From the NCBI RefSeq assembly GCF_051487185.1, contig NZ_JAHVDK010000017.1:99256-163255 (forward strand): a stretch of 64,000 bases of DNA, in the 5' to 3' direction. A program made the position numbers and the translations under genes. The stretch is from Inquilinus limosus_F. Its GTDB lineage: Bacteria > Pseudomonadota > Alphaproteobacteria > DSM-16000 > Inquilinaceae. Every line of letters starts with the position of its first letter. The first letter of the stretch is position 1. Shown piece by piece: positions 42,503 to 50,547 of the stretch. Below the pieces are notes generated by a model, which worked only from the letters and a program-made list of their open reading frames with translations, had not been told where the DNA came from and ran no database searches.

Positions 42503-43144
42503 TCAGCGCTTCGCCTTGGTGATCTCCTCGATCTGGCGCTGCAGGTCGTCCAGCTTCTGGCGCAGCGTGTCGATCGACCCCTGGTCCGACGGCGCCGGCT
42601 CGGGCGCCGCTTCGGCCGGCGGGGAGGCAGGCGCCTTCCCCCCCGGCCCCTTGCCGGCGAAGGGGGTGAACATCTGCATCGCCCGCTCGAACAGCGCCAT
42701 GTTCTGCTTGCCCATCTCCTCGAAGGCGCCGAACGGGAACACCCCGCTGACATCCTTGAAGTACTGGCGCATCTGATCCTGGTTGCGGGCGAAGGCCTCC
42801 ATCGAGGATTCGAGATAGCGCGGGACCATGAACTGCAGGTTGTCGCCGTACAGGCTGATCAGCTGCCGCAGGAAGCCGATCGGCAGCATGTTCTGGCCCT
42901 TGCCCTCCTCCTCGACGATGATCTGGGTCAGCACCGCGCGGGTGATATCTTCGCCCGTCTTGGCGTCATAGACCACGAATTCGGTGCCGTCCTTGACCAT
43001 CTGGGCCAAGTTCTCGAGCGTCACATAGCTCGAGGTCGCCGTGTTGTAGAGCCGTCGGTTGGCGTATTTCTTGATCGTGATGGGAGGGGCCTTCGGCTCC
43101 TCGGCCGACGGGGCGTTTCCGGAGGCGGCCTGACTGGTCGGCAT
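42503..43144 (-). CDS. phaR: polyhydroxyalkanoate synthesis repressor PhaR
   Basis: 213 aa DNA- and PHA-binding repressor. The PHB/PHA accumulation regulator DNA-binding domain spans about residues 22-85 (IKKYANRRLYNTATSSYVTLENLA), followed by the PHB_acc domain (YLESSMEAFARNQDQMRQYF). The C terminus is a proline/alanine-rich linker and a short coiled coil (IDTLRQKLDDLQRQIEEI). Start at MPTSQ. Divergent from the synthase genes; the intergenic region with TCGCAAT repeats is the likely target. Family members sense nascent PHA and derepress phasin and synthesis genes. Confidence 0.93.
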   Translation of the reverse strand: MPTSQAASGNAPSAEEPKAPPITIKKYANRRLYNTATSSYVTLENLAQMVKDGTEFVVYDAKTGEDITRAVLTQIIVEEEGKGQNMLPIGFLRQLISLYGDNLQFMVPRYLESSMEAFARNQDQMRQYFKDVSGVFPFGAFEEMGKQNMALFERAMQMFTPFAGKGPGGKAPASPPAEAAPEPAPSDQGSIDTLRQKLDDLQRQIEEITKAKR

Positions 43145-43240
43145 GATGGTCCCTATCGCTTCTTCGGGCCGCGGGTACACGGCCGCTTTGACGGATTTGT
43201 GCCTATACTGGTCCGACCGGGCCGGCATGTCACGATCCTT

Positions 43241-43261
43241 TCGCATCGCAATACTCGCAAT
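43241..43261. promoter_or_regulatory. TCGCA repeat cluster, candidate PhaR site
   Basis: TCGCAT (43241) and two copies of TCGCAAT (43246-43252, 43255-43261), then GCAA. Lies between phaR and the PHA synthase genes. PhaR is known to bind TGC-rich sequences, so an autoregulatory site is a reasonable guess. Confidence 0.35.
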
Positions 43262-43314
43262 GCAACACACGCCGGGATAGGCAGGCCGGGTGGTGCCGAC
43301 TATGATCGCCGGCG

Positions 43315-43692
43315 ATGACTGCGCCGAAACCGCCCCACAACCCGCCGTCCGGCGACGGCGACAGCCCGGACGACCTGGCCCGCCGCTTCCTCGATCTCTG
43401 GCAAGAGCATTGGACCGCAACCCTAACCGACCCCGAGACGCTGCGCGGCTGGGCCGCGCTGTTCGACCCCGGCCATGCCGCGCGCGTCCTGGCGGGGTTC
43501 GGCGGGGGGGCCGGTGATGACGATGCGCCTCGGCCCCCGGCCACTGCCGCTGCATCTGGCCGCCGCGGCGGCGAGCTGGACGAGCGGGATCGCCGCATTG
43601 CCGCTCTGGAAGAGCGCGTCGCCCGGCTCGAAGCCGCTGTGGCCGGAGCCGCTGCGCCGCGCCGCCGAACGCCTCGCAAGCCTGCCTCCTGA
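43315..43692 (+). CDS. small coiled-coil protein overlapping PhaC-like gene, possible synthase subunit
   Basis: 125 aa. Helical N-terminal segment (DLARRFLDLWQEHWTATL, residues about 20-37), a G/A/D-rich linker, and a C-terminal heptad coiled coil (ELDERDRRIAALEERVARLEAAVAG, about 87-111) with a basic tail. Resembles in layout, not in clear sequence, the accessory PhaE/PhaR subunits of class III/IV PHA synthases. Its last 176 bp overlap the PhaC-like gene in a different frame. Function is inference. Confidence 0.6.
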   Translation: MTAPKPPHNPPSGDGDSPDDLARRFLDLWQEHWTATLTDPETLRGWAALFDPGHAARVLAGFGGGAGDDDAPRPPATAAASGRRGGELDERDRRIAALEERVARLEAAVAGAAAPRRRTPRKPAS

Positions 43693-44827
43693 CGCCGCCG
43701 TCGCGGCGCTGAGCCGGGAGACGATCCGGCGCGCCGCCGCCTTCCTGACCGGGCTCGAGCGCTATGCCCGCCACCCCTATCGCCGCGCGCTGCCGGCGGT
43801 CCCGGTGCTGTGGCGGGACGGCTCCGCCCGGCTGCTCGACTACGGTCCCGCCGACGGCCTGCCGCTGCTGGTGGTGCCGTCGATGGTGAACCGCGCCTAT
43901 GTGCTGGACCTGACGGCGGAGCGCAGCCTGCTACGCTTCCTGTCGGCCCAACGGCTGCGGCCGCTGCTGCTGGAGTGGAACGTGCCGGAGGGCGGGGAGC
44001 GCGACTTCACCCTGTCGGACGTGATCCTCCGGCGGCTAGAGCCGGCGCTGGACGCCGCCCTGGCCACCGCGCAGGGGCCGGTCGGGCTGCTGGGCTATTG
44101 CATGGGCGGCACCCTGGCGGCGGCGCTGGCGGTGCGGCAGCCGGCCGATATCGCCGGCATCGCCTTCATGGCCGCACCCTGGGACTTCCACGCAGATGCG
44201 CCGCACCAGGCCGAGATCGGCCGTATGGCAGCCGCCGCCAGCCTGCCGATCGTCTCCGCGCTCGGCGTGCTGCCGGTCGACGGCATCCAGGCGCTGTTCG
44301 CCACGCTCGACCCGCTGACCGCGCTGCGGAAGTTCAGCGCCTTCGGCCGGCTCGACCCGGAGTCCGCGGAGGCGGCGCGCTTCGTGGCCCTGGAGGATTG
44401 GCTGAACGACGGCATCCCGCTGCCCGGCCCGGTGGCGCTGGAATGCCTGGCCGGCTGGTACGGCGAGAACACGCCCGGCCGGGGCTCATGGCGGATCGAC
44501 GGCGCGCCGGTGCGGCCGGAGGCGATCCGCCGGCCCAGCCTGCACCTGATCCCGGCCCGCGACCGGATCGTGCCGCCGGCCAGCGCCCGCGCCCTGGCCG
44601 AGCGGATGCCCGGCGCCGAGCGGATCGAGCCGACGCTCGGCCATATCGGCATGGTGGTCGCGGGCGGCGCCGAGGCGCAGGTGTGGGGGCCGCTGGCGGA
44701 ATGGCTGGCGGCCGCTATTCGAAGCGGACGGACAACGTCACCGGCGCGGCCGAAAGCCCGTCATAGCGCACCGTCACGGTCCCGCCGGGCGCCGGTTGCG
44801 TCGGCGGGCCGAAGGAGCCGAGGCTGA
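43517..44827 (+). CDS. PhaC-like alpha/beta hydrolase (PHA synthase family)
   Basis: 436 aa. Lipase-box cysteine C195 in GYCMGGT, Asp349 in ARDRIVPP and His376 in GHIGMV form the Cys-Asp-His triad of polyhydroxyalkanoate synthases. Shorter than class I PhaC (about 590) and longer than class III (about 355). The N terminus MTMRLGPRPLPLHLA looks genuine, which forces an overlap with the preceding small gene; the 3' end overlaps the convergent hydratase gene by 113 bp. Expected to polymerise hydroxyacyl-CoA made by PhaA/PhaB or to act on PHA oligomers. Confidence 0.8.
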   Translation: MTMRLGPRPLPLHLAAAAASWTSGIAALPLWKSASPGSKPLWPEPLRRAAERLASLPPDAAVAALSRETIRRAAAFLTGLERYARHPYRRALPAVPVLWRDGSARLLDYGPADGLPLLVVPSMVNRAYVLDLTAERSLLRFLSAQRLRPLLLEWNVPEGGERDFTLSDVILRRLEPALDAALATAQGPVGLLGYCMGGTLAAALAVRQPADIAGIAFMAAPWDFHADAPHQAEIGRMAAAASLPIVSALGVLPVDGIQALFATLDPLTALRKFSAFGRLDPESAEAARFVALEDWLNDGIPLPGPVALECLAGWYGENTPGRGSWRIDGAPVRPEAIRRPSLHLIPARDRIVPPASARALAERMPGAERIEPTLGHIGMVVAGGAEAQVWGPLAEWLAAAIRSGRTTSPARPKARHSAPSRSRRAPVASAGRRSRG

Positions 44828-45572
44828 CCAGCTGGCCCGGCCGCAGCGCCTCGCCCCGCGCCGCGAGGTCCTGCGCCAGCCAGATCACCGCGTTCAGCGG
44901 ATGGCCGAGGATGGCGGCGCCCGGCGCCTCGGCCAGCACCTTGCCGGAGCCGTCTGTCAGCGAGACCTTCATCGTCGCCAGGGTCTCGGCGAAACCGGGC
45001 TGGATCGCGATCGGCTCTCCCAGCACGCCGAGGCGGGCGCCGACATTGATCGCGGCGATCGATTCCGCGGTCGGCTTCTCGTCCGGCGCCAGGGCGAGGT
45101 CCGCCAGCTCGATGAAGGGCCGGAGGGCCGAGAGATGCGCCAGCACCTCGGCCGGGGTCTTGGCCTGGTTGACGCCGGCATCGCCGATCACGGCGATCAG
45201 ATCGGCTTCGATCAGCGGCCTGGCGGCGAAGCCGGCCGGGACCGGCGTGCCCGGGGCCAGCAGCATCCGCTGCAGCAACACGCCCGAGACCGGATGGCTG
45301 ACGCCCAGCCGCTCCTGCATCGCCTTGCCGGTCAGGCCGACTTTGTAGCCGACCGGCGGACCAGCGTCGGCGGCGAGATCCTGTACCAGCGTCTTCTGGA
45401 CGCAGGCGGCGGTCGCGGCATCGATCCCGGCGAGGCCAGTCATCAACCCCTTCGCCCGCCAAGCTCCGGCCAGGCGACCGGCAATGGCGACGCAATCCTC
45501 GGCCGCCGCCGCTGGCATCGTTCCCAGAAGCACGGCCAGCGCCAAGGCCCGCAGCACCGTCTTGCGCATCAT
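44715..45572 (-). CDS. secreted 2-keto-4-pentenoate hydratase / FAH-like protein
   Basis: 285 aa. Clear signal peptide (LRALALAVLLGTMPAAAAE, residues about 6-24), followed by a hydratase fold: VGYKVGLTGKAMQERLGV, LIEADLIAVIGD near residue 122 (acidic metal ligands) and a terminal GQLVSLGSFGPPTQPAPGG. Cytosolic relatives (MhpD) hydrate dienoates in aromatic degradation; export to the periplasm is unusual. Sits antisense between the PhaC-like gene and phaA, overlapping the former's 3' end by 113 bp. Confidence 0.8.
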   Translation of the reverse strand: MMRKTVLRALALAVLLGTMPAAAAEDCVAIAGRLAGAWRAKGLMTGLAGIDAATAACVQKTLVQDLAADAGPPVGYKVGLTGKAMQERLGVSHPVSGVLLQRMLLAPGTPVPAGFAARPLIEADLIAVIGDAGVNQAKTPAEVLAHLSALRPFIELADLALAPDEKPTAESIAAINVGARLGVLGEPIAIQPGFAETLATMKVSLTDGSGKVLAEAPGAAILGHPLNAVIWLAQDLAARGEALRPGQLVSLGSFGPPTQPAPGGTVTVRYDGLSAAPVTLSVRFE

Positions 45573-45698
45573 CCCCTCCCCCGTTCGGCCAGCCCCTCCC
45601 GTCGCGGTTGCGCAGGCGGAAGGGCAATGGCTATCGTCAGTCTAGCGCAATTCGACCGGTGCGGCCCGGCCGCGCCGAACAGCATAGGGAAACGCCTT

Positions 45699-46871
45699 AT
45701 GGCCAATGTCGTCATCGCCGCAGCCGCACGCACGCCGGTCGGGGCCTTCAACGGCGCCTTCGCCGCCGTGCCCGCGCATGAGCTCGGTACCGCCGCGATC
45801 ACCGCGGCGCTGGGCCGCGCCAAGGTCGAGGCCGCCGAGGTCGACGAGGTGGTGCTGGGCCAGGTGCTGACCGCCGCGGCCGGCCAGAACCCGGCGCGCC
45901 AGGCCGCGATCGCCGCCGGTGTCCCGAAGGAGGCCACGGCCTATGGCATCAACCAGGTCTGCGGCTCCGGCCTGCGCACCGTGGCGCTGGGCAGCCAGGC
46001 GATCGCCTTGGGTGACGCCCGCATCGTCGTCGCCGGCGGGCAGGAGAGCATGTCGCAGTCGCCGCACGCGCTGCAGCTGCGCGCCGGCACCAAGATGGGC
46101 GACGCCAAGATGATCGACACCATGATCCGCGACGGGCTGTGGGACGCCTTCAACGGCTATCACATGGGCAACACGGCGGAGAACGTGGCCCGGCAATGGC
46201 AGATCACCCGCGACGAGCAGGACCGGTTTGCCCTGGCGTCGCAGCAGAAGGCGGCGGCGGCGCAGCGCGAAGGCCGGTTCAAGGACGAGATCGCGCCGTT
46301 CACGGTCAAGGGCCGCAAGGGCGACACCGTGATCGACGCCGACGAGTACCTGAAGCCGGACACTACGCTGGAGATCCTGACCAAGCTGCGCCCGGCCTTC
46401 GACAAGGAGGGCACGGTCACCGCAGGCAACGCCTCGGGCATCAATGACGGCGCCGCCGCGCTGGTGCTGATGACCGAGGAGGAGGCCGCCCGCCGCGGCA
46501 TCACCCCGCTGGCTCGCATCGCCTCCTGGGCCACGGCCGGCGTCGACCCGGCGGTGATGGGCTCGGGCCCGATCCCGGCCAGCCGCGCGGCGCTGAAGAA
46601 GGCCGGCTGGTCGGCCGAGCAGCTGGACCTGATCGAGGCCAACGAGGCCTTCGCCGCCCAGGCCTGCGCGGTGAACAAGGAGATGGGCTGGGACCCGGCC
46701 AAGGTGAACGTCAATGGCGGCGCCATCGCCATCGGCCATCCGATCGGGGCGTCGGGCGCCCGGATCCTGACCACCCTGCTCTACGAGATGGGGCGGCGCG
46801 ACGCCAAGAAGGGCCTCGCCACCCTGTGCATCGGCGGCGGCATGGGCATCGCCCTCTGCGTCGAACGCTGA
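45699..46871 (+). CDS. phaA: acetyl-CoA C-acetyltransferase (beta-ketothiolase)
   Basis: Condenses two acetyl-CoA to acetoacetyl-CoA, the first PHB step. 390 aa. Acyl-enzyme Cys88 in NQVCGSG, His347 in GHPIGASG and Cys377 in TLCIGGGMG are all present. ATG at 45699 gives the standard opening; the frame is open far upstream without homology. The reductase gene follows after 81 bp, so phaA-phaB form the precursor operon. Confidence 0.95.
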   Translation: MANVVIAAAARTPVGAFNGAFAAVPAHELGTAAITAALGRAKVEAAEVDEVVLGQVLTAAAGQNPARQAAIAAGVPKEATAYGINQVCGSGLRTVALGSQAIALGDARIVVAGGQESMSQSPHALQLRAGTKMGDAKMIDTMIRDGLWDAFNGYHMGNTAENVARQWQITRDEQDRFALASQQKAAAAQREGRFKDEIAPFTVKGRKGDTVIDADEYLKPDTTLEILTKLRPAFDKEGTVTAGNASGINDGAAALVLMTEEEAARRGITPLARIASWATAGVDPAVMGSGPIPASRAALKKAGWSAEQLDLIEANEAFAAQACAVNKEMGWDPAKVNVNGGAIAIGHPIGASGARILTTLLYEMGRRDAKKGLATLCIGGGMGIALCVER

Positions 46872-46952
46872 GGCCAACGCCGATTTCCCGGGCCGCCTGC
46901 CGCCTCCTCGACACGGCCGGCGGCCCATAAAGCTCAACTCTGGGAGGACGCT

Positions 46953-47675
46953 ATGGCACGTGTAGCGGTTGTGACCGGCGGGACGAGGGGTATCGGCGAG
47001 GCGATATCGGTCGCGTTGAAGGACAAGGGGTACAAGGTCGCCGCGACCTATGCCGGCAACGATGAGGCGGCGCAGGCCTTCAGCGAGCGGCACGGCATCA
47101 GCGTCTACAAGTTCGACGTCGCCGATTTCGAGCAGTGCCAGGCCGCGGTCGCCCGGATCGAGACCGAGCTCGGGCCGATCGAGGTGCTGGTCAACAACGC
47201 CGGCATCACCCGCGACGGCACCATCCACAAGATGGACCGCACCGCCTGGGACGCGGTGATCGACACCAATCTCGGCTCCTGCTTCAACATGTGCCGCTGC
47301 GTCATCGACGGCATGCGCGCCCGCAATTTCGGCCGGATCGTCAATATCGGCTCGATCAACGGCCAGGCCGGGCAGTACGGCCAGGTGAACTACGCCGCGG
47401 CGAAGTCCGGCATCCACGGCTTCACCAAGGCGCTGGCGCAGGAGGGGGCGGCCAAGGGCATCACCGTCAACGCCATCGCGCCGGGCTATGTCGACACCGA
47501 CATGGTCCGCGCCGTGCCGCCGAACGTGCTGGAGAAGATCGTCGCCAAGGTGCCGGTCGGCCGCCTGGGCAAGGCGTCGGAGATCGCCCGCGGTGTGCTG
47601 TTCCTGGTCGACGACGAGGCCGGCTTCATCACCGGATCGACCCTGTCGATCAACGGCGGCCAGCATATGTATTGA
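46953..47675 (+). CDS. phaB: acetoacetyl-CoA reductase
   Basis: 240 aa short-chain dehydrogenase making (R)-3-hydroxybutyryl-CoA with NADPH. Cofactor motif TGGTRGIG at residues about 8-15, NNAGITRDGTIHKM near 87, catalytic Tyr-Lys in VNYAAAKSG near 150 and Ser in NIGSINGQ near 137. GGGAGG precedes the ATG. Ends the PHA precursor operon; a 10-bp hairpin follows. Confidence 0.95.
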   Translation: MARVAVVTGGTRGIGEAISVALKDKGYKVAATYAGNDEAAQAFSERHGISVYKFDVADFEQCQAAVARIETELGPIEVLVNNAGITRDGTIHKMDRTAWDAVIDTNLGSCFNMCRCVIDGMRARNFGRIVNIGSINGQAGQYGQVNYAAAKSGIHGFTKALAQEGAAKGITVNAIAPGYVDTDMVRAVPPNVLEKIVAKVPVGRLGKASEIARGVLFLVDDEAGFITGSTLSINGGQHMY

Positions 47676-47683
47676 GCCGCTCC

Positions 47684-47708
47684 GGGGCGGGCCGGCTTGG
47701 CCCGCCCC
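47684..47708 (+). terminator. hairpin after phaB
   Basis: Perfect 10-bp stem GGGGCGGGCC / GGCCCGCCCC with a 5-nt loop, 9 bp behind the phaB stop. No T-run follows. Confidence 0.6.
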
Positions 47709-47799
47709 CTGACCGGTCGGTTGACGCAGCCCTGAACACCGCCTAATCGGCGTCGTTGCAGTGCTGGCCGCTTGAGTCTGCGGCGATGAAGGGGCGTCG

Positions 47800-48816
47800 A
47801 TGTTTCGCGGAGCATTCAAATATCTCGGCCGGGCCATGGCCATCGGCGCGATCCAGCATATCACCGACAAAGGATATCTCCGCGGCATCGCCGCCAAGCT
47901 GGACCGTATCGAGGAGGCTCTGGGGAGCCTCCCGACGGGTCGGTCCCTTTTGCCGCAGACCCATAAGGAACCATCTGCCGACAGTGGCGTCCGGCTGATC
48001 AAACTCCCGAACGTCCCGCCCTTCCCGATCAGAACCCATCCCTACGCCGATGATCAGTTCGTCTCACGCTCGATCATCGACAACGGGAACTGGGAGCCGC
48101 TCGAGACCGAGATCGCGCGTCGTCTGCTTCCGAACTTCAGCTTGTTCATCGATCTCGGCGCGAATATCGGCTGGTACAGCGCCCTGGCCCGGCAGGTGAT
48201 GCTGCCCGGATCGACGATCCACGCCTTCGAGCCGGACCCGCGGAACTTCGACCTGCTGGTGGAAAACGCCCGAGGCAACGGGACGGTGCAGATCCATCAA
48301 ATCGCCGCAGCCGTGTCGGACACGATCGGCTCGGCCAGCCTCCACCACTCCGCCGGGAATCGGGGAGACCACCGTCTCTATGCGTCCGATGAGGACAGGC
48401 CGTCGATCGTCGTTCCGGTGACGACCCTGGACGCCTATTTCGGCAGCCGCGTCCTGCCGCCCTGCCTGGTGAAGATGGACACGCAGGGCAGCGAGCCCCG
48501 CATCTTCCGGGGCGGGACGACGGCGCTGAGCCCGACAGAGCGGCTCTCGGCCTTCCTGGTCGAGTTCTGGCCCTACGGCATGTCGAATGCCGGCGAGGAT
48601 GTCGACGCCTTCATCGCCCTGTTGTCGGCCTATCCTCAGCAGCCCTTCCTGATCGACCAAGCTGCCCATCGGCTACGGCCGATCGCCTGGGACGAATTGC
48701 GCCGGCGCAGCCGGGACGATCTCGCGCCGTCCACCCAGGCCTTCGTCGACCTGGTCATGGTGACGCCCGGGTCCCCCGCCTTCCTCGCCGTGGCCGGGCT
48801 GGTCGACGCCGGCTGA
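47800..48816 (+). CDS. FkbM family methyltransferase
   Basis: 338 aa SAM-dependent O-methyltransferase-like protein. SAM motif FIDLGANIGWYS near residue 123, AFEPDPRNFDLL near 147 and the FkbM tail KMDTQGSEPRIFRGG near 226. The first 70 residues are a helical extension with no known fold. Codons look slightly more mixed than in the flanking PHA genes. Possibly modifies a surface glycan or secondary metabolite; no such cluster is visible around it. The gap to phaB shows only the hairpin. Confidence 0.85.
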   Translation: MFRGAFKYLGRAMAIGAIQHITDKGYLRGIAAKLDRIEEALGSLPTGRSLLPQTHKEPSADSGVRLIKLPNVPPFPIRTHPYADDQFVSRSIIDNGNWEPLETEIARRLLPNFSLFIDLGANIGWYSALARQVMLPGSTIHAFEPDPRNFDLLVENARGNGTVQIHQIAAAVSDTIGSASLHHSAGNRGDHRLYASDEDRPSIVVPVTTLDAYFGSRVLPPCLVKMDTQGSEPRIFRGGTTALSPTERLSAFLVEFWPYGMSNAGEDVDAFIALLSAYPQQPFLIDQAAHRLRPIAWDELRRRSRDDLAPSTQAFVDLVMVTPGSPAFLAVAGLVDAG

Positions 48817-48823
48817 AACGGCG

Positions 48824-49177
48824 TCACGCCGCCTCGGCCGTCCTCTCCACCCGCTCCCTGAAGCTCTGGCCCCAGGCCTTCATGGCGTCGAGCACCGGAG
48901 CCAGGGTGCGGCCGTATTCGGTCAGCGAATATTCCACCCGCGGCGGCACCTCCGCGAAGACCTGCCGGTGCACGATGCCGTCCGCCTCGAGCTCGCGCAG
49001 CTGCAGCGTCAGCGAGCGCTGCGACACGCCGCCGAAATGCTTGCGCAGCTCACCGAAGCGCTTCGGCCCATCCAGCAGCTGATACAGGATCACCGGCTTC
49101 CACTTGCCGCCCATGACGGCGAGCGTGACCTCGACAGCGCAGCCATAGGACCGCCGGGCCTGATCTCGTGGCGGCAT
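48824..49177 (-). CDS. HxlR family transcriptional regulator
   Basis: 117 aa winged-helix regulator. CAVEVTLAVMGGKWKPVILYQLL at about 12-34 with a conserved cysteine, recognition segment LRKHFGGVSQRSLTLQLRELEADGI, wing VEYSLTEYG. Start MPPRD is preferred because GGAG lies six bases upstream; an ATG at 49189 would overlap the inverted repeat. Divergent from the oxidoreductase gene, the common arrangement in which HxlR proteins respond to electrophiles or redox stress through the cysteine. Confidence 0.88.
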   Translation of the reverse strand: MPPRDQARRSYGCAVEVTLAVMGGKWKPVILYQLLDGPKRFGELRKHFGGVSQRSLTLQLRELEADGIVHRQVFAEVPPRVEYSLTEYGRTLAPVLDAMKAWGQSFRERVERTAEAA

Positions 49178-49185
49178 TCTCGTCT

Positions 49186-49212
49186 CCATAGGTGCAAAAG
49201 AGTATCCTATGG
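49186..49212. promoter_or_regulatory. inverted repeat CCATAGG-N13-CCTATGG, likely HxlR operator
   Basis: Exact 7-bp arms at 49186-49192 and 49206-49212 around an A-rich spacer; centres 20 bp apart, so both halves face the same side of the helix. Located in the divergent promoter region of the HxlR and oxidoreductase genes. Confidence 0.5.
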
Positions 49213-49312
49213 TAAGAAATGTTGCCTTCTTGCGTGAAGGCCTGCAAGCCGCAACATGGCGCCCGTACCGCCACCCGGCGGTGATCCCGACCCCAATCGG
49301 AGAGTTCGAGCC

Positions 49313-50329
49313 ATGCGCCAGTATCGTTTTCCCCGCATCGGCAGCATCGACGACCTCACCCTCGCCGAGACCGAGACGCCGGTTCCCGGCCGCGGCCAGG
49401 CCCTGGTCCGGCTGCGCGCGGCGTCGCTGAACTATCGCGACCTGATGGTCGCTACCGGCCGCTACCAGCGCGGCGCGCCGCTGCCGGAGCTGGTGCCGCT
49501 GTCCGACGGCGCCGGCGAGGTGGTGGCGGTCGGCCCGGACGTGACCCGGGTCAAGGTCGGCGACCGCGTCGCCGGCATCTTCATGCAGAGCTGGATCGGC
49601 GGCGAGATCGACGCCGCCGACCATGCCAGCGCGATGGGCGGTGCCGCCCATGGCGTGCTGGCCGAGTACCGCGTCTTCGACCAGGACGGGCTGGTGCATC
49701 TGCCCGACGGCCTGTCCTTCGAGGAGGGCGCGGCCCTGCCCTGCGCCGGGGTGACCGCCTGGAACGCCCTCTATGGCGGCCAGCATCCGCTGCAGCCGGG
49801 CGAGACCGTGCTGGTGCTGGGCACCGGCGGCGTCTCGATCCTGGCGCTGCAATTCGCCCGCGCCGCCGGCGCCCGGGTGATCGCCACCTCCTCCAGCGAC
49901 GCCAAGCTGGAGCAGGCCAAGGCCCTGGGGGCCGCCGAGCTGATCAACTACCGCAGCCATCCGGAATGGGAGAAGGAGGTGCTGCGGCTGACCGGCGGGC
50001 GCGGCGTCGACCATGTGATCGAGGTCGGCGGCGCCGGCACGGTGCCGCGGTCGATCGCCGCCACCCGGGTCGGCGGCTTCGTCCATCTGATCGGTGTGCT
50101 GACCGCCGGCAGCCCGTTCGAGCCGACGCCCCTGATCGGCCGGTCGGTGACGCTGCGCGGCCTCTATGTCGGCTCGCGCCGGATGTTCGAGGCGATGAAC
50201 CGGCACATCGCGCTGGCCGGCATCCGGCCGGTGATCGACCGGACCTTCGCGTTCGAGGAGGCGAAGCAGGCCTACCGCCACCTCGAGGCGGCCGGCCATG
50301 TCGGCAAGATCGTGATCAGGATCGGGTGA
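49313..50329 (+). CDS. zinc-free medium-chain NAD(P)-dependent oxidoreductase
   Basis: 338 aa MDR-superfamily enzyme. GroES-like N-terminal domain with SLNYRDLMVATGRY near residue 37 and VGDRVAGIF; Rossmann motif LVLGTGGVSILALQFARAAGA near 165. The structural and catalytic zinc cysteines of true alcohol dehydrogenases are lacking, so it is nearer to quinone/enoyl reductases. ATG at 49313 gives the family start. Probably repressed by the divergent HxlR regulator and used against reactive carbonyl or quinone compounds. Confidence 0.88.
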   Translation: MRQYRFPRIGSIDDLTLAETETPVPGRGQALVRLRAASLNYRDLMVATGRYQRGAPLPELVPLSDGAGEVVAVGPDVTRVKVGDRVAGIFMQSWIGGEIDAADHASAMGGAAHGVLAEYRVFDQDGLVHLPDGLSFEEGAALPCAGVTAWNALYGGQHPLQPGETVLVLGTGGVSILALQFARAAGARVIATSSSDAKLEQAKALGAAELINYRSHPEWEKEVLRLTGGRGVDHVIEVGGAGTVPRSIAATRVGGFVHLIGVLTAGSPFEPTPLIGRSVTLRGLYVGSRRMFEAMNRHIALAGIRPVIDRTFAFEEAKQAYRHLEAAGHVGKIVIRIG

Positions 50330-50331
50330 CG

Positions 50332-50547
50332 TCAGATGGGGCCTGGGGGGAGGTCTGAGTCTGAGGGCCTTTGCCAGCCTCGCCACCTCTCGAGCCCCAG
50401 ATCGGCCCGGAGATGCTCGGAGAGGTCGCCCGGCCGCAGCACCGGGCGACGGCGCCGCAGCAGCGACGCGAACGACAGTACCTTTCCGGCAAGGCGGCGC
50501 AGTGCCGCCGGCAGCCGAGCCGAAAGGACGGCCGGCACGGCGCTCAC
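50332..50547 (-). CDS. small DUF1127-like basic protein
   Basis: 71 aa, arginine-rich. The C-terminal half (RPGDLSEHLRADLGLERW, residues about 38-55) fits the YjiS/DUF1127 pattern L-S-D-H-x-L-x-D-I-G-L. Start is GTG whose bases overlap the RidA stop as GTGA, indicating translational coupling. DUF1127 proteins are small RNA-binding or metabolism-linked regulators in other alphaproteobacteria; the role here is unknown. Too short and atypical in start to be certain. Confidence 0.6.
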   Translation of the reverse strand: MSAVPAVLSARLPAALRRLAGKVLSFASLLRRRRPVLRPGDLSEHLRADLGLERWRGWQRPSDSDLPPGPI

